From Pyrocephalus nanus (lineage: Eukaryota; Chordata; Aves; Passeriformes; Tyrannidae), in the NCBI GenBank assembly GCA_038380795.1, contig CM076267.1, positions 10,585,501 through 10,649,500 on the forward strand: a stretch of DNA of 64,000 nucleotides. Direction: 5' to 3'. The notes beneath the pieces were generated by a model. It was not told where the DNA came from, searched no databases, and saw only the letters and a program-made list of their open reading frames with translations. The position numbers and the translations under genes were made by a program. Of this stretch, positions 25,681 through 37,976 are shown in pieces; positions within the stretch are counted from its first letter, which is position 1, and every line of letters begins with the position of its first letter.

Positions 25681-25884
25681 TTTCAGGGAAACCAAAACCA
25701 GATGTGCAGTGGTTCAAAGAAGGTCGACCTATTAAAGCTGGAGAAGATGTTCAAATATATGAAGAAGATGGGATTCATTGCCTGTGGCTGAAGAAAGCCT
25801 GTTTGAGGGACAGTGGATCCTACAGCTGTACAGCTGTCAACCCCAAAGGCCAGACTTCCACCAGCTGGTTGTTAACTGTCAGGA
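25681..25884 (+). CDS. MYLK: MYLK exon: main part of Ig3, likely alternative exon
   Basis: This 204-nt exon, phase 1 to phase 1, precedes donor GTAAGT. It encodes VSGKPKPDVQWFKEGRPIKA, then the second Cys in SGSYSCTAVNPKGQTS and the end SWLLTVR. Size, phase and content correspond to the human exon whose skipping gives the MLCK2 long-form variants. That exon holds the two Src-target tyrosines (464 and 471 in human numbering). Here the first is kept (IYEED; Tyr codon 25758-25760) and the second is Cys (codon 25779-25781). The acceptor ...AATGCCTGATTGTCTAG has a weak pyrimidine tract, which fits optional use. Length divisible by three, so skipping keeps the frame. Confidence 0.95.
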
Positions 25885-26980
25885 GTAAGTAGCTCTCGTG
25901 AGCCCACCTGCACTTTGAAAACTGTGGCTGGGCTTTTTTAGGCTGTCAGAGGGTGGTGACCACATAATTTTTATTTGACTTCTCAACACAGGTGGATTCA
26001 GATTCCTACCTCTGTGAGTAATGTGGTGTGGGACAGCTGGCATCAGCTCTTTGCATCAGTTTCCCTTCTGACTTATCATTTTTTGTTGTTTGTATAGCTG
26101 AAACCATCTTAATGATTGTTTTGTACCAAGGGAGGCCTCTTCTTTGCTCAGTTTTTCTATTAATGCTTGTATTTAATTCAGGTTGTCAAAGATATTGTTG
26201 TTCTGCATTTAGTTCTTTTGAAGTTGCTTAGCATTTCTATAGAACACTGAAATTTTGAAATGTTTTGCAAGCACAAAACAATCCTGTGCAGTAAAGCTAA
26301 TAAGAAGAAAAGAGAAGGAATGAGAATTGCATTTTACTAAATTCAAGCTCATGTCCCAGTGACAAATTATTTTCAGCTTGAAGGCACTGTCTTACTAGTC
26401 GGGTTGAAAAATTTGTTAGCCTCTAGCAATTCCTGTCCTCAATTCTAATGTTTACACCTGGTTTTAGGTTTTGTCCTGGGCCTATGATCATGTTTATGCA
26501 GCATTTTGCTGTGCCTGAAGTTAAACTAGAATACCCAAGATATTCTCTTTCTGTCCCATGAGAGACCTATAAACTGCATCCTTAAGTCTCCCTGTTTCTC
26601 ACTGCCAGCCAGGGGAGATTTGGGAGAGGGACTGGGACAAGACAGACAAGAGGAGAATTATCTTTCCTGTTCTTTGTGCTGAGCTCTCTGGCAATATGCT
26701 GCATACACTTCTAGTGATCGGCTGCAAATGGTGGATTCTGGCAGAGAAAACCACAACCTAAGATAGAGCTTGAGGGCTGCCAATGCCTGCCTTGTGGACA
26801 ATAGAAAAATCCTTTCTTTATACCAGTCCACTGCTCAAAATGATTTCTCTGCCTCAATAAAACATTTCACTGTGGTTAGCCCAGCCATGTCACCTGAGCA
26901 CACCTAGAAAAGGTCATTAAGTGGTAAAGCTAAATTCATCAGTTTGGGTTAAAGGAACTGTTTTCATTTTGGTTTTAAAG
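25885..26980 (+). other. MYLK: MYLK intron between Ig3 and Ig4
   Basis: This 1096-bp intron (GTAAGT...TTTAAAG) has no recognisable repeat or gene. Confidence 0.9.
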
Positions 26981-27115
26981 GGCCTAAAGTTGAAGAGGCT
27001 GCTCCATCCTTTTCCAGTGTCTTGAAAGGCTGCACTGTGAGTGAAGGGCAGGACTTTGTGCTGCAGTGCTGCGTGGGAGGGGTCCCTGTGCCCCACATCA
27101 CCTGGCTTCTCAATG
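26981..27115 (+). CDS. MYLK: MYLK exon: first half of Ig4
   Basis: This 135-nt exon, phase 1 to phase 1, lies between ...GGTTTTAAAG and GTAAGG. It encodes RPKVEEAAPSFSSVLKGCTV and continues SEGQDFVLQCCVGGVPVPHI to the end TWLLN. It supplies the first conserved Ig Cys (LQC) and the core Trp; the adjacent second Cys (LQCC) is extra. The donor ATG|GTAAGG is a middling match to consensus. A minisatellite 200-500 bases downstream repeats a perfect donor, discussed under findings. Confidence 0.95.
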
Positions 27116-27311
27116 GTAAGGAATCCCCTGCTCTGCAACACCTGACACCCACAGGCTCTGAACACTGCACAAAGCGCTCTAAATCACCCTAATACAACCC
27201 TTAATACAACACCCTGGGGCACTTGAAGAAAATTTACGGGCTTATTTAAGGGTGGTAGGAGCAGGTTCTGCGTTGCCGCAGTTCTGCGGTGTGTCCAGCA
27301 GGGAGCGCTGG

Positions 27312-27634
27312 TGGCCAGGCTGTGCCCAGGTGGGTTTTACCTGGGCCGTGTCCGACAGCCCCTCACTGGCTGTGACACTTCTGTGCTGCTGCTGGGGACA
27401 GGGCTGTGCCCAGGTGAGTGTCCTGGGCTGTGTCTGACAGCCTCTCACTGGCTGTGACACTTCTGTGCTGCTGCTGGGGACAGGGCTGTGCCCAGGTGAG
27501 TGTCCCAGGCCGTGTCCAACAGCCCCTTGCCATGTGTGACACTTCTGTGCTGCTGCTGGGGACAGGGCTGTGCCCAGGTGAGTGTCCCGGGCCGTGTCCG
27601 ACAGCCTCTCGCCATGTGTGACACTTCTGTGCTG
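27312..27634. repeat. GC-rich 82-bp minisatellite, about 3.8 copies
   Basis: The words TGTGACACTTCTGTGCTG (starts 27371, 27453, 27535, 27617) and GCTGTGCCCAGGTG (27319, 27403, 27485, 27567) recur with an 82-base period; one early unit is 84. Each of the last three full units contains CAGGTGAGT, a perfect 5' splice-site consensus, with GT at 27414, 27496 and 27578; the first unit has GTGGGT at 27330. The array is much richer in G and C than its intron. Long open frames on both strands here come from the repeat and are not genes. Confidence 0.95.
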
Positions 27635-29671
27635 AGTCCTGTGCTGCCCCCACGCCTTTGGCACGAGCTTCTCCTCCGAGCATAACAGGTTGGCACTGTG
27701 ATCCTGCAGGGGCAATGACTTCTGAACAGCATATCTCTCTTTACGGTAGGAAGGAAACCAGTGCCTCATTCCAGCCTTCCACCAGCTGGGCAGGTTATAA
27801 TGGGTATTAGCAGTTACGTTCTGGAGATCTTGAAACCATGGCTCTTCTGGTGGCTTCTCTGCTTGAAATATATTCCTTGAGATTCTAATGTTTGCCTAAA
27901 GCTGACTAAAAACAGAAATTGAAAAGTAAAATATTTCTTACTTTTATCAGACTGTGTAATCACCTACCCTGCCCTCGTTATACTATTGAACAGTCAAGTT
28001 TTCTTAACTTTCCTCTTAATAGCAGAGCTAGGCCCAAACATCAGCGTTTTGCTTAGATTCCAAATGATTTCAGAGATCCAGGCCCTACACGCTTTGGCTA
28101 AGGGCTCTCTCCATTTAAAGCCATGTCTATTAAACATAGACGAATTTATGCAGCTTAACCCTTGATCACCTCTTTTACTCCTGACGTGCAATTAAGGTTT
28201 TTGCAGGTTTTTCTCAGGCTATCTATTTGTGTGTGTGATTATAAATAAAGAAAAGCATACCTTGCCATAAAGATGTTTCCTCCAGGATTATTTTAAAATT
28301 AATTATTTGCACATGATCTCTATTTCTCTTAAGTCATTCAGAGTAAGTGGGATAACTGAAAAAGGTGGCAGGGCAAATGAACCACGACCTTGAGGTTGGT
28401 ACATTCCCACAGCATGGTCTGTTCACCTTCCTAATAACCCCATGTCTAGAATAGAAAGGCCAATGCTTTATTTACAACACGAAACATGTGAGTAAAGGTT
28501 CTGACTCTCTCCCACTGGACAAAATTTGTTTCTCTGTCTGAAGGTTACTCTCAAGTTCCTCCTTTGCAGATGTGAGTATAATCACTGCTGGGCTATGCAG
28601 GAATTGTGTTGTAGCTCAGGGTTAGTCATTTCATCTTTATAAAGAGTGTCCTTGGTCATAAAGTGTTTCCTCAGTCATTGAATGATATACTTAGGTATCT
28701 TCACATACAGAGCATCTTCCTGTCTCAGATGACTGAATTTGGGTTGATTTTCAAATGACTTACAGTTCATCAGGCATAGAAACAGAGTCTCCATTTATGA
28801 AACCATGTTCTGCTGTGCTAACTAGGAGACTTGTCTCCTGGAAACTACAGCTTAGAGATAAATAAGCAGCATGTTTCTGTGATGCACTGTGCCCCTCTGC
28901 CTTTTTTTAGGATGTTTGTTCTACACTGATTTTTCTTCTCATGTAAGTGTGCCCCGTTCAGGTATGACCATGTTTATATTGCATCCAAGGTTGCATCTGC
29001 AGGTGGATCAATATAATGAGGAGGCAAATGCAGGTGGATTTTTTTTGTAGTTAGTTGGATTTCAAACCATCAAGGTTCTGTAAAAATTGAATGTATTAGC
29101 TCTGCTCTCTTAAAGCAAAAGGCAGTGATGAGTCTGAGTAACAGGAGCACAAGAAACTATCTTAATAATAAAAATCAGGGACATAATTTTTATTCTAAAG
29201 ACATAAGCACATGACCTTTATTCCAGGCTCCTAAAACATATCACTGTAGTTTAATGCTTTTCTGTCTCGCATCTGATTGTGAGACATAACTGTTTATATA
29301 CCATTTTGATACAAACTTGAATTGATTATAAACAGTTGTTTAATGTTGATAATTCCATGTACACTCCTAGGATCATTATTTTACTTAAGGATCAAATTGG
29401 CTATTTGGATATCTATTTGAATGCAAACATTTCCTTCCTGCCTACCAGCTAGTTGGACACTACAAATTTCTTATATTTATATCTATGATCAAATAAAGGA
29501 GCAAGTTGTGTGCCTGGTCCTGAAATATTACTCCAAGTAGACATAACAGTGGTTTTTTGGTGGAGTCTTTCATCAACTGACCATATGAAGAAAACAGTAT
29601 ATTCACAGTGTATAATTTGAGGCAGGCAGACAAATTTTGTTTTAAAAAAAAGGTGTGTTAGCATCTGCTGT

Positions 29672-29681
29672 CCATATTTGG
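29672..29681. promoter_or_regulatory. CArG-type 10-mer (intronic, weak support)
   Basis: CCATATTTGG matches the serum response factor consensus CC(A/T)6GG. Several matches are expected by chance in a window of this size and composition, and nothing nearby marks a promoter. It is listed only because MYLK is an SRF target in smooth muscle. Confidence 0.25.
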
Positions 29682-32600
29682 AATATAAAGGTTTTTATAT
29701 TCACAGCTGATTGGCTGTGACAGAGGAAAAAGCAATCTGCTGAGAGCAATCGCACTGCTGTTCAAAACACAGCACTTCTGCAGAACTCCACAGAAATAAA
29801 AATCATATGGGACAGGACGGTTAAGTTCACTAGAAAATATGAAATGCAAGTTATCTCCCAAGCATGACAGCGATCACAAGCCAGAATTAATTTTTGAGCA
29901 GGTTTGTGGGGAAAGGATGTATATCTTGGTGAAATAATGAATGCAAAGGCCAAGTCATCAAATTACAAGAAACCCAAACAGAAGGCTACTTTGAAAAACA
30001 AATAGGGAAAAAAAAAAAAAAAAAGGAAGTACAAAAGCAGGACAGTCTCCCTTCCAGGCTGGCCATCCCTTGATACTGAACAGCCTGCATGGTGTCCAGT
30101 CTGCCTTCCTGCAACCTCCAAGGAATCCAAACCACCAGAGAACAAAAAGCCTTGCAATAACTTCTTGTGCAAGTAGAAGTACTACTTTAGATACTACTTT
30201 AGATACCAGTAATTTTTACCAGCTGTGACTACATGCGAGTTCAAAACATTTTCCAAGCATTATGCAGAGTGACCTCACTTTCAGGTCAACCAAGGCAAAA
30301 AGTAGATGGTGTGAGCTCTGCATTGTCTGTAATTACATCTCAGCATCTGTCAGGATGAGTACTTTTTCCATATTCGTAGAGAATGCACAAGTAAGAGTAC
30401 CTGACTGAACTACGAAATTCATTAGAGCTCTTACTCTTCTCTGCAACTCTACCATTTAAGTTTTCTCCAACTTTTTCAAGATGGTTCTTTTGTCCCAGTG
30501 CTCTCACACTACCTTTATTTTAAGTTTCTTTCTGAATTTTTGCTGATTTACTGGCAAATTCCCTGAAAGTAAACTTTTTATGTTTTAGTTCTGGCCTCAT
30601 CAAAGCCTTATAAGTAACTTTTTGCATGTGCTCTCTTGATAATACTTCAACATGTAACTCCAACTTACTTTGTCTTCTTTAAGTACTTTACCGGTAACTT
30701 CTTTTTCAAAGGCAGGAATAAGGAGTGTATTACTATTTTAAATATCTTTCTATTCATACTGCTTTCTGAGGTTTTTTTTCCTCCCAGACTTGAATTGAAC
30801 CTCTTTCTGCTGAATTTAAAAACAGTATGACCATGACTTTAGCATAACAATTCTCTGAGTAGTGTTTGGTTTTAGGATAGCTTCGTGATTTGCCCAGAAA
30901 CCTTTTAATAAATGGGCCAGGGGAAAATTTCCTTTCTTCAGGCATAACATACCAGTAGAAAGGTATTTTTTGTTATTGTTTCTGCTGCCAAGCTGTCGTG
31001 GAGATTTGACTGTTCTGCCTCTGGAGAAGGGAACATTTCACTACTGGGAGAGTTGTTTTCATTACATCAAAATATAAGTCCTATGGATGTAACTTAGAAT
31101 CTTGCTGCAGGTTATTCCTGAGGGCTTATACACTTGTTTCTTTTCTGGGGTCTAATGAAAAGGCTGTTCTGTAAGTGAATTCACTATCTTGTGAATACTG
31201 CTGAAAAATAGCCACAGTGTTGTTGGGAGCTGGAGTGAAAAAGAGCCCTGACAGAATCTGAGGACATGGTGAAGGAGTCCACATTTTATTTTTCCACACA
31301 GAACACATACCCTATTCATTTGCTTACTTACAACAGAAATAAAAAGGCATTTTTCCATTTTTGATGGTGCAGCTTTTATCTCGAGTGCATTTCTGATGTG
31401 GCATCATTGCATCATTTGGCCCCACCGAGAGTTTCAATGTCAGAACCCCAGACAGGATAGATATTCTATAATTGAACCAGGAAGGCAGCCCAGTGCCCCA
31501 TGTCCTCTTACAGAAAGCTTTGTGTGCTTGGGCTTTACATCTACGTGTTTGAGTGCAGTGCTATTCCCACATGCAAAATCTGTGTGGTTCAACATAATAG
31601 TTACAACAGTCTGTGTGTAAACTGGGTGAAAAGGAGCTCAAGGGAACCAGTAATAGAAATACGTGACCTGTGGCAAAGGTGGAGAGTTTATTCTAAAATT
31701 GGAGTTTTCTGGGTAGCTGATTGAATATTCACCCCCATTTTTAATGCAATAGAAAATTTGCTAACTTAACAAACAGATGGCTCATAAGTAAAGGAACAAG
31801 ATCATCTAGCACAATTTATAATATATGCAAGTATTGGATGATGCTGCTTTTGGCACACGTTTGTGTTTCAGAATGAAACTTTTTGTGCAGATAGATGGTG
31901 CACAGACAATGCCTGCCTTCTGAGTTTGCCAGTGTTGAAAATCAGAGATGAGAGAAAAATCTGTCACATCGCTTACTTTATCCTCATAGTACAGAACTGC
32001 TTCTTAGTAACCCCAGAGCTTTGTGCTATTTTGAAATTATTTTGGCGATTAAATCAATATTGATCTTTCCTTTTGACCACCAGCTCCCAAATGACAGATG
32101 TCTTTGATTCAGTCCTGCCCAATTTCTCTGCTGTTTCATCCTCTTCTCTTAGTTGATCCTAATTTCTTTTTCGAGCATGATGTTTATGCACAGGTATCAG
32201 GCCCTCCTAAGCATTGCATACACTGGGAAAGCAACCAAAGATGAGTCAGTAGTGGAAACTATTTAATATTGGGGAAACAGATTGCAGAAGCATTGCAGAA
32301 GCATTTCAGAAAGCAAGGCTGAGATTGATGACAGTTCCTGAAACAATAGCAAGGCAACTTTAAACCATCTACACTAATATTTAAACATGTTCTAAGGCAA
32401 CTTAAGGAACCAGTTTCTTAAAATGAACTTCTTTAATAGTCACATCACCACAGATCAGACTGCACCTCTCTGTTTCTGCATAGCACCATAGTGCAGATTG
32501 ACTTCTGTCAATCAGCCAGACCTTGCTGTCTCTCTTGGAATGTCTTGCACTACAGAGTACCCTGTGGAGGACTTCAAGTGCTCTTCCGTGCCCAACAGAT

Positions 32601-33000
32601 CTTGCACATCTAGTTTTATCTGCATTTTACCTAGTTCCAGGCAAATTACAAGAGGGAAATTATGCCTGAAGCAAACACACAAGACAGTTCCTGTCTTCCC
32701 CAGCTGAAAGAGAATCTATCCAAAATGCAAAGAGAAACCTTTCCCCTCTTGCTGCTACTCGAGGTAGCACTCAGTGAATCTAATGGTGAGCTCTGTCTGA
32801 CAACCATAAAGTAGTTTGTGCTTGGGATGCTGCTGGTTGTAGTCACTAGAGAGCAGTGGCTGTGCACCAGAGAGTGGGATTTGGCTCTGTGCTATAATAT
32901 ACTGGCTGGTGTTAGGCATCCAGATTTCACTGAAAACTAGATGTGCTTTTGAAACTTGTGGCTGATTTATTAAGTCAGTTCTCTTCCTTTCTGTCTGCAG

Positions 33001-33153
33001 ATCAGCCAATTCAATATGCCCATTCCACTTTTGAAGATGGAGTTGCAAAATTGACTGTCCAAGATGCCCTACCAGAAGATGATGGCATTTATACCTGTCT
33101 GGCTGAAAACAACAAAGGACAGGCATCTTGCAGTGCTCAGGTCACAGTCAAAG
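33001..33153 (+). CDS. MYLK: MYLK exon: second half of Ig4
   Basis: This 153-nt exon, phase 1 to phase 1, lies between ...TTTCTGTCTGCAG and GTGAAT. It encodes DQPIQYAHSTFEDGVAKL, then the standard Ig end ALPEDDGIYTCLAENNKGQA with the second conserved Cys, and SCSAQVTVK. It completes the domain begun at 26981-27115. Frame continuity and near identity with remembered chicken sequence make it certain. The donor (AAG|GTGAAT) is ordinary and is followed by the largest intron in the window. Confidence 0.97.
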
Positions 33154-36100
33154 GTGAATATGTCAGCCTACTGTAATTACTAAAATCATATAAACTAATA
33201 TTTTTTTAACAAAAATAATCTTGGATCCTTAACAGAGGTGATTGTAAGTGGATTCCATATTTTTTCTAAGCTCCTGTCAGCTGGGTACTTTTTCTCCCCC
33301 TTGGAGGGATGTGCACAACTCAAGTGCTTAAGGACTGTGCAGTGTAAAATAATATGAATGTTTCAGAAAGGGGTATTAATGCTCTGACCTTACCAAGGGT
33401 TTAGGGCACAGAGAGCAGTGAGGCTGTTCTGGGAGGGGTACCAGTATAAGAAAGGCCTGTCACTGCTGCAGAAAAATAAGTGCAGGATCACCAATATCAG
33501 CCATCAGGCAGAGAGTGTTATGGTGAGCAGGCAGATGCTGCCCCTTTCTCTTGAAAGGCAGAACACAGAGACCAGGGACTGCAGTTCTGATAGCAAATGC
33601 CAATATTCCTGTTTTCTTACCAGAACTGATCAGATACAATTCTGAACAGGCACATATCAGCTGACTGGGAGCTGTAGAACTCTAAAGAAGTAGCATTTTG
33701 GTAGTGAAAGTACCAGAAGCACACTGTAGGAAGCAGTCGAGGTGATCTGTTGTCTCAGAAATCTGAGGCGGTGCTGAACTGACATAGTTGATTTGTCCAT
33801 GAAAGCCATAATTCTGCACTAGGGTCTGAACGAACACAGTCTAAAAGATTGGAGCTCACAATGAAGAGATGTCAGAATTCCATGGATAAATTCAACAGTG
33901 AGGTAGTATTCATCAGTATTAGGGTCTTTATTCTTTCAATCTCCCCTGGCATCAGTTTATGCAGGTGTTTTGGATTATGGACTGGAGATGATCATTCCCC
34001 TCTCTCTTCAATCCCCCTCCCTCAGCGTCCCCCTCCCTCTGCAATCAAGTCTGTATTTGGTATTTGTCACCAGTAAATGATATTTTTCCAGATTTGTAAT
34101 AGTTGGTCACTGCCTGTGAGGGACAGCTGTCAAGGGAACTGTTCCTTTTGTCTGTGACTAAATAATACCTGCCCTAAATTTGTACATGCAGTTTGATGGG
34201 AAATGTACCCTGATCCCTGAGATCTCAAGATTTGTCTTTGTTTGGCAATATTCTGGGGTGTTTGTCTGCAGCACTTCAGTGCTATGCCTGCCCCTATTCT
34301 GTATGAATCCACATAAAAGCCTAAAATGAAAACAAATTCTGGTAAACCTGTGAGTTAACTTCTTGATTATTAGACTGGAAATGCAGTTGTCTCCTTCCTG
34401 CCCTCCCACCCCTTAAAAAGAAAAAGGTACAAAGTAGGAAAACACTAATTTAAAATAAGCCTGAAACTAATCTGTTCTCAAAGCTCCCACAATTTCTCTG
34501 AAGCATTTCATCTGCTTTAGCTAAGGGCCAGTCAAGAGGAGCTGTCTTTGCCATGGAACCTGCAGATCCTTCACTGGGACTCAGAAACCAGAAAGACAGC
34601 CCCTCTCTTACTGTAAGCAACCATTGCTGAGTTATTTTCGGGTTGACATACAATGCTAACGTGGGAGCAGCAGTGACCTGGACTTTCCCTGGGCTTGTGT
34701 TCTCTGCTGGGCTATTTCAGGCTACGCAGTCACTGTTGCACTGTGTGGGATTCCTCCTGTTCTTTAGCTGGTCTGGGGCTAGAAAGCTGCCTTGCCACTG
34801 TTATGGGGAGTTAGTTCTTCTCTTCTGCATCCCATTCTGTTTTCTGGGAGTTGTGGAATGGCAGGGTGGCAAGACCAAGAGCAGAATTAAGAACATGCAT
34901 GATAGGCTGTAAACCCCCTTGTTCAACATTTTTACAGTTTTAGCTGTCCCCTCTGCTTCGTCCCTAAAACTCCTTATGTCCCTGTTGCCATGAGGATTAC
35001 AGGAACTTCCCCAAGACTCAGATCAGTGTGGATTTGTCTGCCAAAAATAGTATCAAATTTAAAATCGGGCTCTCCAAATTTCTTATCTGTTTGTGTATTT
35101 TTTTCCATCAGAACCTCTAGCAAAAGCTCATTGGCATTCATTCTCTGAGTCTCTGAATGCTGCCACTGAGGCTTCTCTAAATGCTCAGCCTTTGCAAACA
35201 GATTACATCAGAAAATCATTGTACATGCAGAAAGGGAGAAAACTTCAAAAATCCTCTCCTGACCAGACACTGATTTTTTGAATAAAGTCTGTAAAACTGT
35301 CTCTGAGTTGTAACCCATCTTTTTCCAGTTCAGTTTTGTCTCCAAGATGATTTAAGGATTTCAGGTTTCATGCAGTGCTCAGTTAGTTCATTCATTGTTA
35401 GAGAAATATTTTCCTTTTGAATGTGACAAGTAACTTTAATTTAATATGAGAAGGAATGGATATTCTTGGCATATCATCAGTATCCAACCAGTGTCAGGAT
35501 CCAGCTTTTCTTTAACTTGCTACTGTGGTCCTTGGACACATCTCTGAGTCCATCTGGGTCTACATTTCACTTCATATTGCCATTTTTGGCTTTTCTATTG
35601 TGCTGTGAGGATCTCATGAAGGAACACTGTGCTGTGATCACTGGGGACTATCCACCTGGAGTGGATAGTCTGCCTTGACAGTAAAACTCAGTTTTATTTT
35701 TCTAAATTAAATTCAACTCACAGATAACTCAGAAAAGTCAACAGTAAGGATAGTCAGTGGGAAACTGCTCAATTCATGTCTGGATTATGCTATAGGATGG
35801 TGCTTAAACCTGCTGGTAGGTTGCAGGTGTTATCTAGCCATATATTATATTTTCTGATCAACTTCTATGTGTTCTTTGCCTTTTGGAACATCTGTTGCTT
35901 TGTTTTTTGTCAAAGGAAATTTCCTTTTGTGGGGTTAATGTAGAAAACAACATTTCAGAGGCCCTTTGCCCTATAAAGGGCTACTGCTCCAAGTCCTGTA
36001 AAATACAAAGGTGGGATTTTGTCCAGTAGTTTGCAGTGGGCCCTGGATAATTAGCTAGGCTTATTGTGGCATAGCATTCCTTCTAAGTCAGCAGTCTCAG

Positions 36101-36351
36101 ATTCATTTATGGTTGTCTTTTGCTTCCTTATTATTAAGAAGGATAAATTCTGTCCAGCACTGAGCAGCCTCAGTATTATTCCTTGGTTTTGTATGACAAA
36201 ACCTGAAGGTATTTAGCTGTTTGTAGGAAGCTTTTGGCACTGTGTCGAAAAAGTCCCACAGTTCATATGGATGGGGCATGAGAAATGCCATGGTCTTAAA
36301 AAACTCAAACTAATCAGTCTTCTGCTTATTTAAAGTGAGAAATTAGCATCA

Positions 36352-36391
36352 GATCACTTAAGTAAGATGACACTTCCTTAAGTAAGTGATC
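36352..36391. repeat. Imperfect inverted repeat around TTAAGTAAG
   Basis: The arms GATCACTTA and TAAGTGATC are perfectly complementary over nine bases and enclose 22 bases in which CTTAAGTAAG also recurs directly. It could form a small hairpin. No known element is recognised. Confidence 0.6.
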
Positions 36392-37962
36392 TAAAGGCTG
36401 AGTAAATTGGGGTAGGTCCATTAGGTAGTCTGTGGAGAAACCAAGTTAATCAAGGTGAAGCTAATTTTGGCCTTGTAAAAGACTAAGTAGACTAAATTGA
36501 ATCCTGACATCCGTCTTCTCTGTGTCAGTGGTTTCTTGCAGCTGAAATACAGGGAGAGATGAACTACAGAGATTGAGCAGTACTTCTCTGAAAACCTGCC
36601 TAACAAATGTCTTCACTGTGAGAATTTTTTCTAACTGAACCATGCACTGGGTGCACTGGGTAAATTGGTCTAATGCAAATGAATTGATCTAATGCAAGAA
36701 AACCTGAGGTGAGAAACATGGTCCAGGTTACTCAAACATTCAACTATAGACATTCCTGGTGCCATTTGCTACTCTTAAAATGTTAGTTTGGTTTTTTTCT
36801 TCCCCTTTAAACTTCTGCATTGTTTTTTATACACAGGAAAATCAAAATCTGGGAGACTTTGGGGCTGATGCACAAATTTTCTTTAAAGTTTTTAAACAAC
36901 ATGTTCATGACTGAGTTGTTTCTGTTATTGTATGTGTAAGCTATTGTATTTGAATTGGTGTTCACACCTCATGTTACAATTTTCATATTGTTCTATGTTA
37001 TGAAAATAAGTATACAAGCTATTTTTAAAATTCACCAGGCATCCCATTTAAAAAACAAACAAACCACTTCCTTAAAAAGGAATGTGCAGGGTACATTCAG
37101 GTCACCTGAAACATATGGTGATTATATGCTGATGGAGATTGCAGATATTGAAGTTGAATTTAATATTAATCATGTTTTTATCAGTGTAGCTGAACGTTTT
37201 AATCAGTTTTTTATGAATAGGAAACTGAGGTGAGGAGAAGTTAATTGACTTTGAATGTACCTGTGTAGTGAGTTGGTGTTCATGCTTTGCTGAGCCTGAG
37301 ACAATCAGGATATAAAGGCAAGACAGCTCCTGGTAATAACTGGTATAGTTGGAAGGTAAAGCACAGTGACTGTTCCTCAGGTCTGCCTCATGCCTGAGAT
37401 AAGCCTTGTGATATGTGCCTCTCTCTGCCAGTGAACAATCACTGACAAGGAGCTACAGGCCAGATCCACCTGTAGAAAAATGTGTCAAAGGGATGTTTAA
37501 GCACTTGACATTCACAGCACTACCTGAGTGCGCTACACAAGATTACAGACTGGAGGGACAATGGGACATACGATGGGCTCTGTTGTGCCAAACCAAATCA
37601 GTACTGCGTGTAGGAAGCTTCTCTTCTTTTGCAAACAGTGTCTCCCTGTAAGAGGGGCAGTTAATTGCCTTCCCCAGCTTTCTCTAGGTATGGGATCAAG
37701 CTGGACGGCTGACTCTCAGGAGAATGTCCTGTCTTGTGATTCTGCAGTAGATGACAAACAAAATATCTGACCCACTGCACGCTCCTTGAGGTTTATCCAG
37801 CATCGTCCCACCAGGCAGCAGCATCACTGATTGTTTTCAAGATAGAGGACATGCAGTGTGGGCAGTGATGGCAGCAGGGCAGGCTGGCAGCCAGGGTATT
37901 TCTGTGGGCTCTAATGCTCTGCAGCCTCCCATTTTGCTGATGCTTGTCTTCTGCACACTGCT

Positions 37963-37976
37963 CCCCCCCCCCCCCC
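37963..37976. repeat. Mononucleotide C run (14)
   Basis: Fourteen consecutive C residues lie in the large intron, an uncommon homopolymer in an AT-rich setting. Length may be affected by sequencing error. Confidence 0.85.

Larger units (their letters stand above)
27116..33000 (+). other. MYLK: MYLK intron splitting Ig4, with minisatellite
   Basis: This 5885-bp intron (GTAAGG...CTGCAG) holds the 82-bp minisatellite at 27312-27634, an A-run near 30009-30024, a 12-bp tandem duplication near 30180-30205 (TACTACTTTAGA twice) and one CArG-type 10-mer at 29672-29681. A moderate CTCF-like match with one core mismatch lies at about 27291-27310. No further exon was seen. Confidence 0.88.

Noticed and set aside
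27291..27310. Second CTCF-like sequence (TCCAGCAGGGAGCGCTGG) beside the minisatellite
   Set aside because: One strongly constrained core G is A, making it a clearly weaker match than the 12746 site.
27242..27769. Long open frames on both strands across the minisatellite (up to 175 codons)
   Set aside because: The 82-bp unit is not a multiple of three and lacks stops in several frames, so long frames arise automatically. No family resemblance, and the frame just reads the repeat.
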